Origin: Trichobilharzia szidati
Lineage: Eukaryota > Platyhelminthes > Trematoda > Strigeidida > Schistosomatidae
DNA: 64,000 nucleotides
Direction: 5' to 3'
NCBI GenBank assembly: GCA_944472155.2
Contig: OX235273.1
Coordinates: forward strand, 108,150,582 to 108,214,581
The notes beneath the pieces were generated by a model. That model was not told the origin of the DNA and did not search any database. It saw only the letters and a list, made by a program, of their open reading frames with translations. The translations under genes and the position numbers were made by a program. Positions 1 through 12,500 of the stretch are shown here, one piece after another. Position 1 is the stretch's first letter, and the number at the start of each line of letters is the position of its first letter.

Positions 1-770
1 GTAATTCCTGGAAACTTTAAAATAATTAGTATCATCGAAAAATGTTCGTGTTGCTTCTGAATGCAAATCAAAAGCTTGTAAAAAATGATTTGCTTCCATT
101 GTATATAGTTCGAAGAATTTGTAAAGATATTCATTGACATAGCGTATCCCGAATTTGACCAATTACGTGATTTGTCATTCCCAGGCCACTATTTGGAATC
201 TTGCGGCGTTCAAGATTTGCATATCACTTTCAATCTAAATCAGAGTTCAATGAATTCATCAAATTTCGGTACAACTCCACACCTGAACACCCTAAATATT
301 GTGATATATTCACTGGGTGGATATATAACTGATAAAACGCTTTGTGATGAAACATTTTGATACTTTAACTTAATCTTTCTTCAACCACTTGGGTAAATTC
401 TCCGTCATGCAAGTAGAGAAAGGTCTTTTCATACCATCGATGTATTCACCTGCACAAACACACTCAAACTGATATACTCAGTTAGAAGTGTTGAGGATTG
501 GAAACCGGTCTTCCCCAGATTGTTGAGACGCCTGCTTGATGGCGGTTAAAAGGAATACAGGCTTTACAGAACAATAAGTTCTTCCAACAGCTTTAACCAC
601 TTATTGCGCGTCATCTTCTTTAAGTGGCACACAGATTAACACAGTCTTCTTTGAAATGGTTTGAATAATTTTATTGGCTCTTATCTCTTTAGAATATTTA
701 TTGACAAACACCTCAGGATATCCATTTTTAGATAAAATATCCTTCAGGGGGTTAATTTCATACTCGATTG
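1..770 (-). mobile_element. Penelope-like element fragment: RT C-terminus plus GIY-YIG remnant
   Basis: Reading the - strand from about 750 gives an open stretch LKDILSKNGYPEVFVNKYSK, continuing to VPLKEDDAQ and a stop near 607. K-N-G-Y-P-x-x-x-V is the recurrent C-terminal end of PLE reverse transcriptases. Further along the - strand (about 380-490) comes YQFECVCAGEYIDGMKRPFS, then MTENLPKWLKK: a GIY-YIG endonuclease start with G changed to D in the Y-I-G triplet. Stops and frame changes show it is dead. It probably extends past the window start. Confidence 0.75.
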
Positions 771-789
771 CTTATCTGAGCTTGATTTG

Positions 790-1110
790 TAGAACATTCG
801 AACCTATTGCTTTCACTGGTATGCCGTTTCGCCCTAGTTCGGGACTCTTCAGCAACTTGCGCTCAATGAGTTTCGAACTTAGAATCTTCCCATTACAAGG
901 CTATGCATTAGACCATTCAGCTATTGAAACCAGATACAATGGTCGATGTCCAGCTTCTGTTGATTTGCGAGATATAGCACGACCGACAGCCATTGTCATC
1001 AATGAGTAACTGTTCTCTTACTTGACTTGTTGGACGCCGCTGGTCACGACTTCTCACTAGTACTCCAGATAACCTCCTTTATAAAACCACTCAGGTATAG
1101 GTTTGCAAGG
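790..1110 (-). mobile_element. SINE-G copy (tRNA-like plus hammerhead-like), full length
   Basis: In - orientation: 5' region, tRNA-like block with B-box-like ggttcgaa relative (gtttcgaact here), then a hammerhead-like core at 826-852. On the - strand the core reads CUGAAGA (852-846), a stem II hairpin (845-831) and GAAAC (830-826). All catalytic positions are kept but the helix I strands no longer pair. A further partial - copy lies at about 1120-1180. Confidence 0.65.
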
Positions 1111-1194
1111 ATTCAATTGGTTACAGTGTTGATGACGGGTTGATGTCAATTACAGAATCATTAAAAAATCAGGTCATAGAAGAGAACCGTTACT

Positions 1195-1440
1195 CGTCTA
1201 TGAAAACGACTGCCAGTTGTTCTATAGATATCATAAATTGGCGCGAGTTGGAATTGCAAGGCCATTGATTAGATTGGGTCCAACTGCCTGAATAACTCTA
1301 CGAGATCACCTTGTAACTAAAAAAATCTGGTTTTGCACCGCAGCGGGTGCATACTGATGAAGAGTATCAAACTAGGATGAAAACAGATGTCTAATACCTC
1401 CTAGTTTTTCAATAACTCTCTGACCTGTAACCGATCATTA
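1195..1440 (+). mobile_element. SINE-G copy, diverged
   Basis: The tRNA-like block (gggtccaactgcctgaataa) and the ribozyme-like block (actgatgaagag, then gatgaaaacag) are in the order of the other copies, with many substitutions. Together with the - copy just upstream it forms a head-to-head pair. Confidence 0.55.
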
Positions 1441-1682
1441 GCCAGACTGTATGATTTTGTATAGGTTTCATTATTCATTTACCCTGTTTTACTATAGAAC
1501 AACGCAGAAAAGAGAATAGAATTTCCATACCCAACACTTTGTTTTCAGACTATGCGTATACTGTATGTGTGTGTGTGCATGCAAATGTGTTGAAATAGTA
1601 AAGCCTAATCCTCTGAAAGGAAACAACAAATCAATCGACGGGAAAATCTAAAATTCAATTAAATAATTAATTAATATGACCC

Positions 1683-1890
1683 GTTGCACAAGAGGCAGTG
1701 GCTCTCGTGGCCCAAGTGGCGTCTAGTGGATAACGCTTTGGCGTTTGAAACTATGGGCACTGGGTTCGAGCCTCGGTGGGAACATCATCACTCACTGAAA
1801 AATGCAGGAACATCCAGTTAGCTGACGAGTCCCAAATAGGACGAAATGCGCGTTATCCTGGATTCCACTGTTAGTCACTATCCACCAATT
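1683..1890 (+). mobile_element. SINE-H: S-alpha-type hammerhead SINE
   Basis: It starts ttgcacaagaggcagtggct. The pol III-like A region (gtggcgtctagtggataacg) and B box (gggttcgagcc) follow. The hammerhead region is last: CUGACGA at 1822-1828, stem II GUCCC-AAAUAG-GAC at 1829-1842, GAAA at 1843-1846. This is the known schistosome layout of a tRNA-like SINE ending in a hammerhead. Here helix I is interrupted by an extra ttag, and tat is inserted before the expected cleavage site. Confidence 0.88.
1822..1866 (+). ncRNA. Hammerhead ribozyme motif (helix I compromised)
   Basis: The core nucleotides are conserved (CUGACGA and GAAA). The helix I strands AUCCAG and CUGGAU are both present, but four bases (ttag) separate the first strand from the core. 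Weak activity or none is expected. Confidence 0.7.
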
Positions 1891-3264
1891 AAATACAAAC
1901 TAATATTTTACTTCACTTATAGACTAGATTACCTCGTCACAGTATGTTGCCATTATTGAATTTGAATGGTTAAGTAGATTATCATCTAAGCAAGAGGGCA
2001 AATATATATGTGTACATAGTCATCCTCCCCTCACCGCCCTTCCTCTCCACCTGTCATACACACACAGACAGAGGAAAATGCATGACCAAAGAGAAATACG
2101 GACGCCTTACTTCCACTACTACTACAACAACTATCACCCCTAATCCTCAGAGTTATGCACTAATTATCTGTTTTTGTTAGAGGAAAATCTTAGCACAAAA
2201 AATGAAAGCAAAAAACACAACTATGGAATTTAATTAATCCCAATAATTTATCTCTCTCTATCTATCTCATTCGTATGCAAATCATCTACTAACCATCGTA
2301 GAATTAATCACATGACACCATCATCCATTGCTAAGGGTCGATCACATTTGTTGGCCTGTTTTTTAACCATATCTTCAGTGAAAACACACAAAACTGCAAT
2401 GTAATTGAAAGTGGTATGTACGTTAGTGTGTAGATATGTAGGTATGAAGGTGTGTGTGTGTGCTTGTGATTTTGACATTCACAGTAGTGTGCAATAATCA
2501 CTGTAATTGCTTGAAGATGGGGCGAAAACACAGTTATGTTGTTATGTTTATCTCTAGGTATTGACTTACCAAATATGCCCACTTACTTACTTACTTACTA
2601 GCTTACTAACTTCTGCAGCACTTACTACTTATCCAATATGTTTATCTATGCAATTCAGTAGTAATGGTCTTTATTCAATGGTGCACTCGACTAGTGAAAA
2701 AAACATGTTTGTACAGAGTTTGGAGTGTATATAGCAGCAGCATAGGCAAACAGCAGGTCCACCATCCCTATACACACATAAATACTGTTGCATATACAAG
2801 AAACATGGAAGTTATTCACAAACAGAATCACGCAAGCGCGCAAACACACTCTCACACTCACACACACAGTTCAGGCTAGTTTCCATGCCAAAAAATATTA
2901 TATACATATATATTGCACTTTTGCACTTTGAAGTACTTCAGAGCGTTAATACTATTATAATTAAAATAATTGTTATTACTAATATTATCATTATGAATTG
3001 GAAAACATACTTGCTGTTACAAGATCAATACACTTTTAGGCACCTATACTTTTGTAGAAAATCTATTATCTACAAAATAGAAGTTGCGAAAATGATACAT
3101 AAATGTATGTATATATTCGAGAGTGAAAATCTGTGCCTGTAGTTTTCTTGCTTCCGAAAATACAAAAAACTAAACAGAAGTCATTTTCTAAAGAATAGTT
3201 TTTCGAGAAAGTTTGCACTCCCTTCGACAGATTCTGGAACATAGGCATACTTACCACCGGTCGG
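1891..3264 (+). repeat. Intron sequence with microsatellites, no gene seen
   Basis: Low-complexity stretches include a GT run (about 2449-2463), an (ACTT)n run (2583-2603) and CA/CT runs (2843-2871). No coding segment or recognisable element was found. Short open stretches here lack codon structure. Confidence 0.5.
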
Positions 3265-4085
3265 TCGGTAGGTCGGTTTTCCACATAGAACTTGCACATA
3301 TGTGCGGCAGTTCAAGTTGCCACACTCCCTCCTTGTAGCACACAAAGCAAGAGAAGAAAGTAGGAGGAATGCATAATATAGACAGTAAACAGAGGTGTGA
3401 GACAAAGGAATAGTAATAACGAAGAACAATATAGTTTCATTGGAAATCATGAGTCACAAGGAGTGGATGCATCTGCGCCAGCCATCGAGAACGATTTTGA
3501 GCCATATCACCAACTGTCTCTAACTCAATTGGTTTTTACCGTCCCGAGGACTCTAACCAGACAGCATTCTACACCTTTCCATCTGGCTTAAACTAACATT
3601 TGTGGATCTCATTGACTGATGAAGCCATGTTTTGGTTTGACCACCACTAGCTCTTTTCTAGCCTGACCCTATGTCAGCCAACATTGCCCACTGTCGAGGA
3701 AGGCGATGACTAGACATACGTAGCACATGTCCTAACCATCTCAGTCGATGTAATTTCACAGTCTCGTCTATTGATTTCCCCTCCTTACCTAGTACTCGTC
3801 CCGTGCCTAACCTCAATATTGCTCACCTTATTATACTACTTCACACGGGAGATAGAACGCAGACACCTATGATCGAAGACAGCTAATCTTTTCATGTCTT
3901 CTGCTCTCAATGTCCAGGTCTCACAGCCATAAAGGAGGACGGAGAGGACTGTTGAGCAGTACACAAGCCCTTTGGTCGATAGTCGGATATTGCGTCTACG
4001 CCAGAGACGGCATAAACTGGCATATGCGAAACTATCCCTCTGTATTCGAGCTGAGATTTCGTCGGTGATCAACCCGTTGGGGCTG
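3265..4085 (-). mobile_element. RTE-like retrotransposon 3' fragment, family b
   Basis: On the - strand a 78-codon stretch reads MITDEISARIQRDSFAYASL, then LYGCETWTLRAEDMKRL and FDHRCLRSISR. C-E-T-W and H-R-C-L-R-x-I are typical of the region after the RT in RTE/BovB-like elements. The 3' part (3265-3750) is nearly the same as 20625-21070, which fixes it as a repeat family. Confidence 0.75.
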
Positions 4086-4089
4086 ATGG

Positions 4090-4345
4090 TACTTGGGAAG
4101 TACCCGAAGAAGACATTGCGAAATGGTCTAACTAGTTAGAATTCAAGGACCATTGGATAGGGTCCCAGTGTCTCAAAGGTCTACGAGCTCACCTTGTAAC
4201 CAGAAGGTCCTGGGTTCGACCCCCTGTGGTGGGTGAGTACTGATGAAGAGTCCCAAACTAGGACGGACCAAACAGCTGTCCAGTACTCTCAGGTTATACA
4301 GTGGTTCTCTAACTGATGTCAGCTCATGATGAAATCCTCCATGCA
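4090..4345 (+). mobile_element. SINE-G copy
   Basis: The tRNA-like block carries gggtcccagtgtctcaaagg and B box ggttcgaccccc. The hammerhead-like block begins gagtactgatgaagagtccc and the tail is gctcatgatgaaatcctcc. Five extra bases (ggacc) interrupt the GAAA side of the core. Confidence 0.75.
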
Positions 4346-5333
4346 ATTAAATTTGATTTCACTGTGAAACACACCATTCGAAATTATCGCCTCCAATATG
4401 TTTCTAAGCTTACATTCAATTTACTGAATCGCCGGGTAGCTTAAGTATGATTGTATTTTGTGATATGAAATGCAAAAGGATGCATAGATGAACCTTGGAA
4501 AAGGGTTTGCATTAACTATGGTGTACATTTATAAATGCATAACAAAGAGATGAGAAAATCTGAGTACCGTCTCAAGTCAAAGGTCAAAATATGGTAAATA
4601 ATAAGGTGTGGTTACACATTACAAATAACACAGGCATAAGAAAGTAAACAGGGATTTTGGATCACTAGACTGAATATGGTAGCTATGACAAAGACAAAGT
4701 ATTGAACTTATTTATTTTTGCCAGGTTGAATTTTTGAATCACTTATCATTCAGTTATACTGAGATACCTTCATCTCATTCTCTCAGAGAGATTTGATCGG
4801 AGTTCTTGTTCAACACTTTAGAGAATTTCTCGGATGGAGTTAAGTGTTCTAACACCACAAGATATTCACGTTTCCATTCTCCCTATGTCAATTAAATGGA
4901 CACATAGAATGGCTAATGTATTCATCTCAAAAGCAGTAAGCAAAATTCACCATCAACTCATAAATAAGTGTATGAAAAGTATTAGGTTTCTGACAAACTG
5001 TCAATCAGCATTCATGAAGGACAATCTGTACTCCAATCCACTTTGATTTTAATTCGTATGAGGAGAACAATCAGTGTTCATCCACAGTTTTTGGAAAGTA
5101 ATTTTATTTTGTATTAGTGTGGACCACTGTAACAGTTTCTGGTTTATAGGGAATATAGTAACTTTGTAAGTTTTGATTCAAATGTGTTCAGATTAAATCG
5201 TACCACCTTTAACTGTCTGTAAGTCATTTGAACTAGTCAGGTATGCTGGTTAGACATTACTGAGGTGTGGTCTTTTCAGCATATTACCACTTACTGCACT
5301 TTAGTCAAGTAACACTTCATGACATTATTTATT
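4346..5333. other. Unassigned intron sequence
   Basis: AT-rich sequence with no coding segment, tRNA-like box or recognised element. Confidence 0.4.
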
Positions 5334-5545
5334 TTATTCCTTCACGTTCCCAGTGGAACATAGGGCACCTTCAAGCTAGAGGCTTGAAGTTTCTGTAGCA
5401 GTGGTGATTATTTTTACAGGATAGAGTTGCTAGCCTCATGCCCAACCTTTCCTCTTTACCAGCTTTATTTCTGGCTTAGCGAGGTAAAGGAGTGCGTCTG
5501 TGGCCAGTCAGATAGCGTCCTAACCGCTGTGCAACCAAGACAACC
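5334..5545 (-). mobile_element. SINE-T copy (tRNA-derived SINE)
   Basis: Reverse orientation. The family body is recognised from ggcttgaagtttctgtagca, gttgctagcctcatgcccaa and ggcttagcgaggtaaaggag, ending in a degraded tRNA-like head. Compare the intact head at 19440. Confidence 0.75.
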
Positions 5546-6349
5546 ATTCAGTTAACCTACTTCAGTCACACATTAATCATAATCCATTCAGAATGTGGAT
5601 ACAATAAGAATAAGCTTGCATACGTTATGGGCGCAAGTTTTTATAATCCACAAAGGAAAAGGCTAAACTTTGTGTTCAGGAACGTTTTATCCAGCCTCTA
5701 AATTCTTCTATAATAAACTCTATGCGATCTTTTTTTAATTTTTAAATCTTCTTTGCAAGACGCTTTCAGACCTTTGTTCTCTTGTTTTCTTTCTATCGAT
5801 TATTCCCAAACGAATTAGTTGACAATCCTCTCGATTATGTAAGATTACTCACTATTTCTCAAGCACTGCCACTACTCATACGCTATAATTTATTGTGTCA
5901 CTAACCTCTGACCTTTGTTGTTGATCTGCTTTTTTTCCATAAACCTCTTAAATAACAACTCTGAAGTGAAGATACGAACGGAAAGAGATCTCTTTGCTAA
6001 TTTATGTATTCCTTAAGAGCAACATTATCATACACTAAATTTGTTATCGAGTGTCCGTTTGTCGGGATTAAATTGATTGCTATGAGTTAGAGAAGCGCTG
6101 AAAACCAAGAATTGTTTGTTAGTGGCTTGACTTCTCCTAGGACTCCTTGGCAATACCTCTCATTACCATAGCTTAGCTTTAGAGTTCAAGATTCAATAAC
6201 CGATGAAACATGAGAGCCTACTATTGAAGAGTCTCACACGAGTACGAAACCATTTTCCATTAATCCTTAGTTTTCCTCAGTTTTATGTATTTACCTGTAA
6301 ATCTAACACTGCTGAATTATTATTATTATTGTTTTTCTTTATCATACAG
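5546..6349. other. Unassigned intron sequence before exon 1
   Basis: Nothing recognised. A (TTA)n run precedes the exon acceptor at 6349. Confidence 0.4.
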
Positions 6350-6511
6350 GTTTATATGATCCCATTAAAACAAGAGAAAATATTAGATGATCAACAAGTG
6401 GATACGATATTTTTTAAAGTTCAAGAATTACTCATGTATCATATGAGTTTTTTGAATACCCTTCAAATGTGGGAGTTGACAAATACAGTCGGTGATAAAT
6501 TACTTGATATG
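6350..6511 (+). CDS. RhoGEF exon 1 of window (early DH domain)
   Basis: Exon of 162 nt, phase 0 at both ends, 54 codons. The acceptor is atcatacag after a T-rich tract, and the donor is atg/gtaata. It encodes VYMIPLKQEKILDDQQVDTI (first 20 residues) and ends TVGDKLLDM. The VDTIFFKVQELL segment matches the second helix of DH domains, and the W plus TVGD ending matches the ARHGEF17 group. Reading on past the donor meets a stop at once, which supports this boundary. The preceding exon is outside the window. Confidence 0.82.
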
Positions 6512-9500
6512 GTAATATATATGTAATGAATACTTTTTATAGATTATTGTTTTGATATATATGCCCATTTTGATTTATCTCTCTCTTCGTGTGTTCATGT
6601 AGCATTTGCTATTTGTCCTTTAAGTTGAAAACGATGACATTAAAAAGTAAAGAAGATTAAATCATTTTGAAATTAGAATAACTTTAGATTTAATGAACAT
6701 ATGCTTGATTTACAATATTATCCCGTTCTTCCGAAAATAAAATCATTTCTTGAAATTGCTTACAAGTTGATGTATAGAAAGAAGGCCTAAACAGTAAACA
6801 TTGAAATGACTAGATTCTATTGTGGAAAAGTATCAGTTAGCAAACTGTTGAAAAAACAAGGGGTAACAAGACAGTTATTTCGCCCTGATTTGGGATACTT
6901 CAGTAATGCACACTCAGAAATTGAACCCAGGACCTCTAACTGAAATCGAATGACCGATTCACAATATGGAGCTACTGTTATCCAATTACTTTGGTTGGCA
7001 TTCACTTCACAATTGATATAATCAACCTTGCGGGCTATGAATTCTCACTACGGCTTTATAAAATCCATCTCGTAATCAGGTATTGATGGTTGCTGGTAAG
7101 TTCATGAGTGCGTACTGGTGAAAAGTTTCGAGCTCCGACGAAATAACTATCTCGTACTCTTAAGTCTCACATAAATCACTTACTGATTTAGTCTCTTGGA
7201 ATAAATGACATAGATATGATGGAGAAGATTTGTAGCTCAGGTGAAAGATTTTGATGTGGTTGTGTTCTCTGAGCTGGCTGGCTGGTTTATTTGCGAAGCT
7301 TTCATCGCCCTACTAAGCAACATCCTCAGCGCATACTTCAATTTATTGCAGTCAGGTTTTAGATTTCTTTACGAGTTTATTAATCATCTCTCCTGGTGGG
7401 TGACCTTGAACGTGATTGGTTGGTTTTGTGTGTTTTCCCACCCTCCAGGCTACTTGTATTGGAAGTGATTTTTTCTTTGACTTGAACTTTGAACCTTTTT
7501 GTCTAAGATTTCCTCGTTATCGATTGGTAAATTTTATCTATGTCAATGTGTCTATTGATTGACGATTCAGTGGAATACCAGGCTTCTGAAAATTCTATAG
7601 GATTCTTTGTGTTTCCTATGTCTAATATTTGAACGTTGGTTGTCGCAATCGAATTGATGTCCGTGGTTGTCTGTATGATCATGGATACGAAGACGAAGGG
7701 GGTGTCAACCTTGGCCAATGTAGTGTCTTTTACAGTTGGCTTTATATTCTTCCGTTGTTGAGTCATTTGCTTGAGGTAGAACTGAGGGAAGTGATTTTGC
7801 TGGTTTTTGTGTGACGTCAATTTCTAAAGGTTTGAAGAGTCTTGTGGTGATTTGTGAGATGTCCTTTATATATGGTAGGGACATTTGTTTTGTACTAACC
7901 AACACTTGTAAAGTATTTCGCACTGATTGGTTTTAACGGAAGCTTTGTCCGTTAGTAAGCTGTTAAGTTGATGATGGCCAGCAGCTGAATCCAGAACTAA
8001 TGACTCATCCCGGTTGTGTCCTATCATCTGGATGTACCGGAATCCTCTTAAATTAATGGCGGTCCTGGTGAAATTTGAACAGATATTTCAAAATGACATT
8101 TTCAGTTAGCAGTGGTTAGGCAGTTGATAAAATTTTGCAGTTGAAAGGCGTTATTTCTCTTCCTTAAGGATTTAACGTTTCAACTGCTGAAATGAAAATT
8201 TATTTAAAAATTGAGAAAAGCAGCATGTTGCATATAGGATAAAAGTAATGGAATTATAGGCACTTGAATCACTTTTTATGGAATTATGATTTTTGTATGT
8301 ATCAACATGTTTGTAAAGCTCAGACGGGTCTTGGTATCTAGCTTCTAGGAAATGACTCTCAGGCATTCTTTGTGCTTACTTTGTTAAACAGTTTTCTTCA
8401 AGTGTTGCTTCCCAGGGATTTGATTGGCTGGAAGTATGATGACCAGCTGACATCATTTAGAGAACCATTGAAAAATCAAGGACTATTGGACGACCGATTC
8501 GTCCTAGTTCGGGACTTACCAGCAGTACGCACACCGGGGTCCCGACTTAGGACCATCTAGTTATAAAGCAGGCTCGTAGACCATTCAACCACTGGGACGG
8601 TTCAATGGCCCATTCATTCAGACTCCTGCCAAAGTTATCTGTGAGTAACTGTCGTTTTACCTCACTTGGTGGACCCTGCTGGTGACGACCTTCCACTAGA
8701 ACTCCAGGCAAATTCCCATATAGAAACCGATGCTAGTGGTCATCAGATTAGTGAACTGACGTCATTTCTAACGAAAATATATCGTCTTATTTAGTGGAAT
8801 GTGATTACCACTGGAATCCAGGATACGTATTTCAGCCTGTTTGGGACTCATTAGCCAGATGTATCTTCACTACCTAATGACTGATGTTATAACCACTGAG
8901 ACTCGAACCCAGAAACCATATTTTCAAATGTCAAAGCACTTGTGTGATATGACTGCACAAAAGTACTTACAATTATTTCTGCTCTCCTCTGCCCAATTAC
9001 CCTTTGTCTTCATACAGTTATTCCCTTGAAAAATCTGAATAATGTAAAAATATAAACTTTTTCAAGATAAGATGAGTTCACCTTATTTCATCCATTTTTC
9101 GTCAGTTACATACGACCTAAATAATAAATTACATAAGCAGGGAATGTGAAATAATTAACGCATACTCTGAACGAGTAACCAGTTCATTTTATAAGAGAGT
9201 AGAATAACATGCCAGATATGGAGATGGGGTATAGATTCTACGAAAAACTAACAGAATTCACTGACGTTCTTTTAAGGTTGTGAAAAGATAAACCACTTCA
9301 CACTTACTTCGAATAAGTGAATCTATGACAATCCGAGGACTGTAACTTGAATTCTGTTTGAGCCCTGATTCTCTTACCTTAACGTTTTGAAATTTCATTT
9401 CAATGTTATGAAGTAACTCAATAATTATATTTATGGAGGATTTCATCATGAGCTGACATCAGTTAGAGAACCACTGGAAAACCTGGGAGTACTGGACAGC

Positions 9501-12500
9501 TGTTTCGTCCTAGTTTGGGACTCTTCAGCTCATGATGAAATCCTCCAACTCAATTTCTCAATACCTCTATTATCTTTGACCTTTACTGATAAAAGTATAA
9601 AATTGGAGCACTGCGGCGGTAGAGTATAACTCCATTATGGATAAGATTTTATTTTGATAAATCACACAGTGGTGTTATACAGTAATATTAACTGATGACC
9701 AACTTCCGAGCACAAACTATTACTGATCATAATCATATCAAGGTACTCTCACACAACTTTTTACTTCATTTATATACATGAGTGGAATTGGTGATTAGAC
9801 ATTTGAATAAAAATCACTAATATAAGATAATGTACATTCAGAAATAATAATATGAGTGTTATTGATCAAATACAATCAGATAGGAAATAAGATGTTTTTT
9901 ACATTAAAAATACGTAACTTGCTTTACCATATAAGGAGGGGACATCTGAAGCTCTAAGTAGGATTCTCAATAAAGCAGGAAATAGAATGGAATTCAAACC
10001 TACCAACTCACTCAGAGACAACCTCTGTAGGCTATAGGACCCGGTGGACCCAATTAAACAAAATAATATAATTTTCAAAATACCTTGTGAGTGAGGTGAA
10101 CTATATAGGTCAAACTAGTAGGTGGGGCGTAGTCAGATTGTCGGAACATAAGAATTTAGCTAAGGTAAGAATGGTTGATCCCACCTACTAAGATAAGTAA
10201 TTTAGAAAAAAGCTCAGCGATTGTACTGCATGCATTAGCACACAACCACATACAAGGGTGGATGAGACAGAGTCAAAATTCTAAGGAGTAATATAGGTAG
10301 GTGGAGATAGAGATTGATTATTGAATCCTGTCTGTTTCATCGAGTCTACACCCAACACACCACATGCAACAGAAATGACTCAATGCAAATACCAGAGATA
10401 TGGAAGATATTATTACCACCAGGCAGTCAAATCAGAGGAGGGTAATAAATAATCTCAAAATTCTGTTTCAATTCACATACATTATAACATTCTAACACGT
10501 TACCTATTTTGACTATAAACAAACACTCGTCTTATTTCCTATCTGATTGTATTTGATCAATAACACTCATATTGTATTTGATCAATAACACTCATATTAT
10601 TATTTCTGAATGTACATTATCTTATATTAGTGATTTTTATTCAAATGTCTAATCACCAATTCCACTCATGTATATAAATGAAGTAAAAAGTTGTGTGAGA
10701 GTACCTTGATATGATTATGAGCAGTAATAGTTTGTGCTCGGAAGTTGGTCATCAGTTAATATTACTGTATAACAACACTGTGTGATTTATCAAAATAAAA
10801 TCTTATCCAAAATGGAGTTATCCTTGACCTTTCTCGTTTCGGTTGAATAATCGACACTTGAATACACCGACACCTCCAGTTACGCTTGGATTGCCTTTTG
10901 CAATTCCAGAACATTCCTCTCTGTGTAATATATAAGTTCATCTTATATTGTAAAAGGTCTTCTAATCCTTATCTGTTGAAGTATATTTGGCGAAAACAGA
11001 GTTTCTTTCTCTTAGCAACATAGTCATTCCTACTTTCACTCAGTATACATTTGGGAATATTAATTACCTGCCTACCTACCTACCTACATACATACATTCA
11101 TACATACACTACCAAAGTTGTCATGTGATTTCAATGCCTATGCAATATGATGCAAAATGATGATTGTAACATATTTTCACATTAACAGCAAAAAAAACGA
11201 CAGATACACAAAACATTATTTTCACATTAGAGAATACCTGCCAAAATGAAATACACAAATTTGCATTCTATGTAAAAAAAAAAGGAAAGAAACATTGTTT
11301 CTCCCCCCTGTGTTATGGCCTTTTATTTTTTGTTCTTCTGATACTTTAGCACCTGTTCATGTACACATGTAGTATTCAGCATTGGATTCACTTGTGAATT
11401 GTGTTCAGCTTCATAAGCGTAAAAAAGAATAAAAGTGAAATAGCTTATATTTTATCTATCCTCTGAAAGTATTGCATGAATATGCTTGGCATTCTGTTAT
11501 CTTGGATGATAAACAACGGATCCTCAAGAAGTGGTTTGCATAGATTTGATTTACTTTAGATTACATCAAGAGCTGACGTCCCCTTGAAGGTTATTGTAAC
11601 GCTTACTGGAGTGACTGACTACAGGATACAGTTGACTGACGTTCTAGTCATAAGCCGGGACCAGTGAGGTTCACCAAGTTGTGGGTGTGTGTGTATGTGT
11701 ATGTGTGGAAAAATACTCCCTGATGACTGGTAGTGATAGTTTAATATCTCAAACTGGCAGAGGCTAGAATTCATGATTTCGTTCCATTGGCTGAATGGTC
11801 AACAAAGTCGCCTAGTAACCTGAACATCCTGGTTTCAACTCATGATGGAGGTGCTTAACAAGCATGAAATATCTACGCAGAAGTCATTAGTTTCTTGTGG
11901 TTTTCTAACTCAACTCATTTCGTAATCAATCTTCGAATCCTTTCCTTCCTATTGAGACATTAGTAATTGAGATTGATGACGTGAACCTCTTAACTTCACT
12001 GAAAAGTGAACTTCATTAGAAAATTTAATTAGAGTGAGCTTGTAGGTTTGAATGCCAATATAATTCCTGCTTTATTAAGAATCCTACGCAGGGCCTCAGA
12101 TGTCCCCTGCCTCCTTATATGGTAGAACTGTAGATGCCTTATATTCTCTCTTATTTATGTTATCATTATTAGTTTCACCATTATTTTTATTTTGACCTTT
12201 TCTGATATTCATAATGAATTTTATAGGATAGTTATTCAACACCAACGCCTCTTCTATCTGTTTTATTTCATCATTTAGGTCTTTTTTTGTGCTACTTAGT
12301 GCCATTGCTCGGTTTGTTAAACACTTAACTAAGCCTGCCTTAGCAGTTAACAGATGAGTTGAATTAAAGTCTAAATATCTATTAGAATGCGTTGGTTTTC
12401 TATGAACACTAGTGTGTAGTTTGCCTTCTCCTTTTCGTTTTATTTTACAATCTAACATATCTAATGCTCCTTGTCCATTTTCCGACTCAAATGTGAATTT

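Noticed and set aside
674..1009. 111-codon open stretch on the + strand
   Set aside because: It spans the antisense of a PLE RT end and a SINE-G; no protein family similarity and the repeat explains it.
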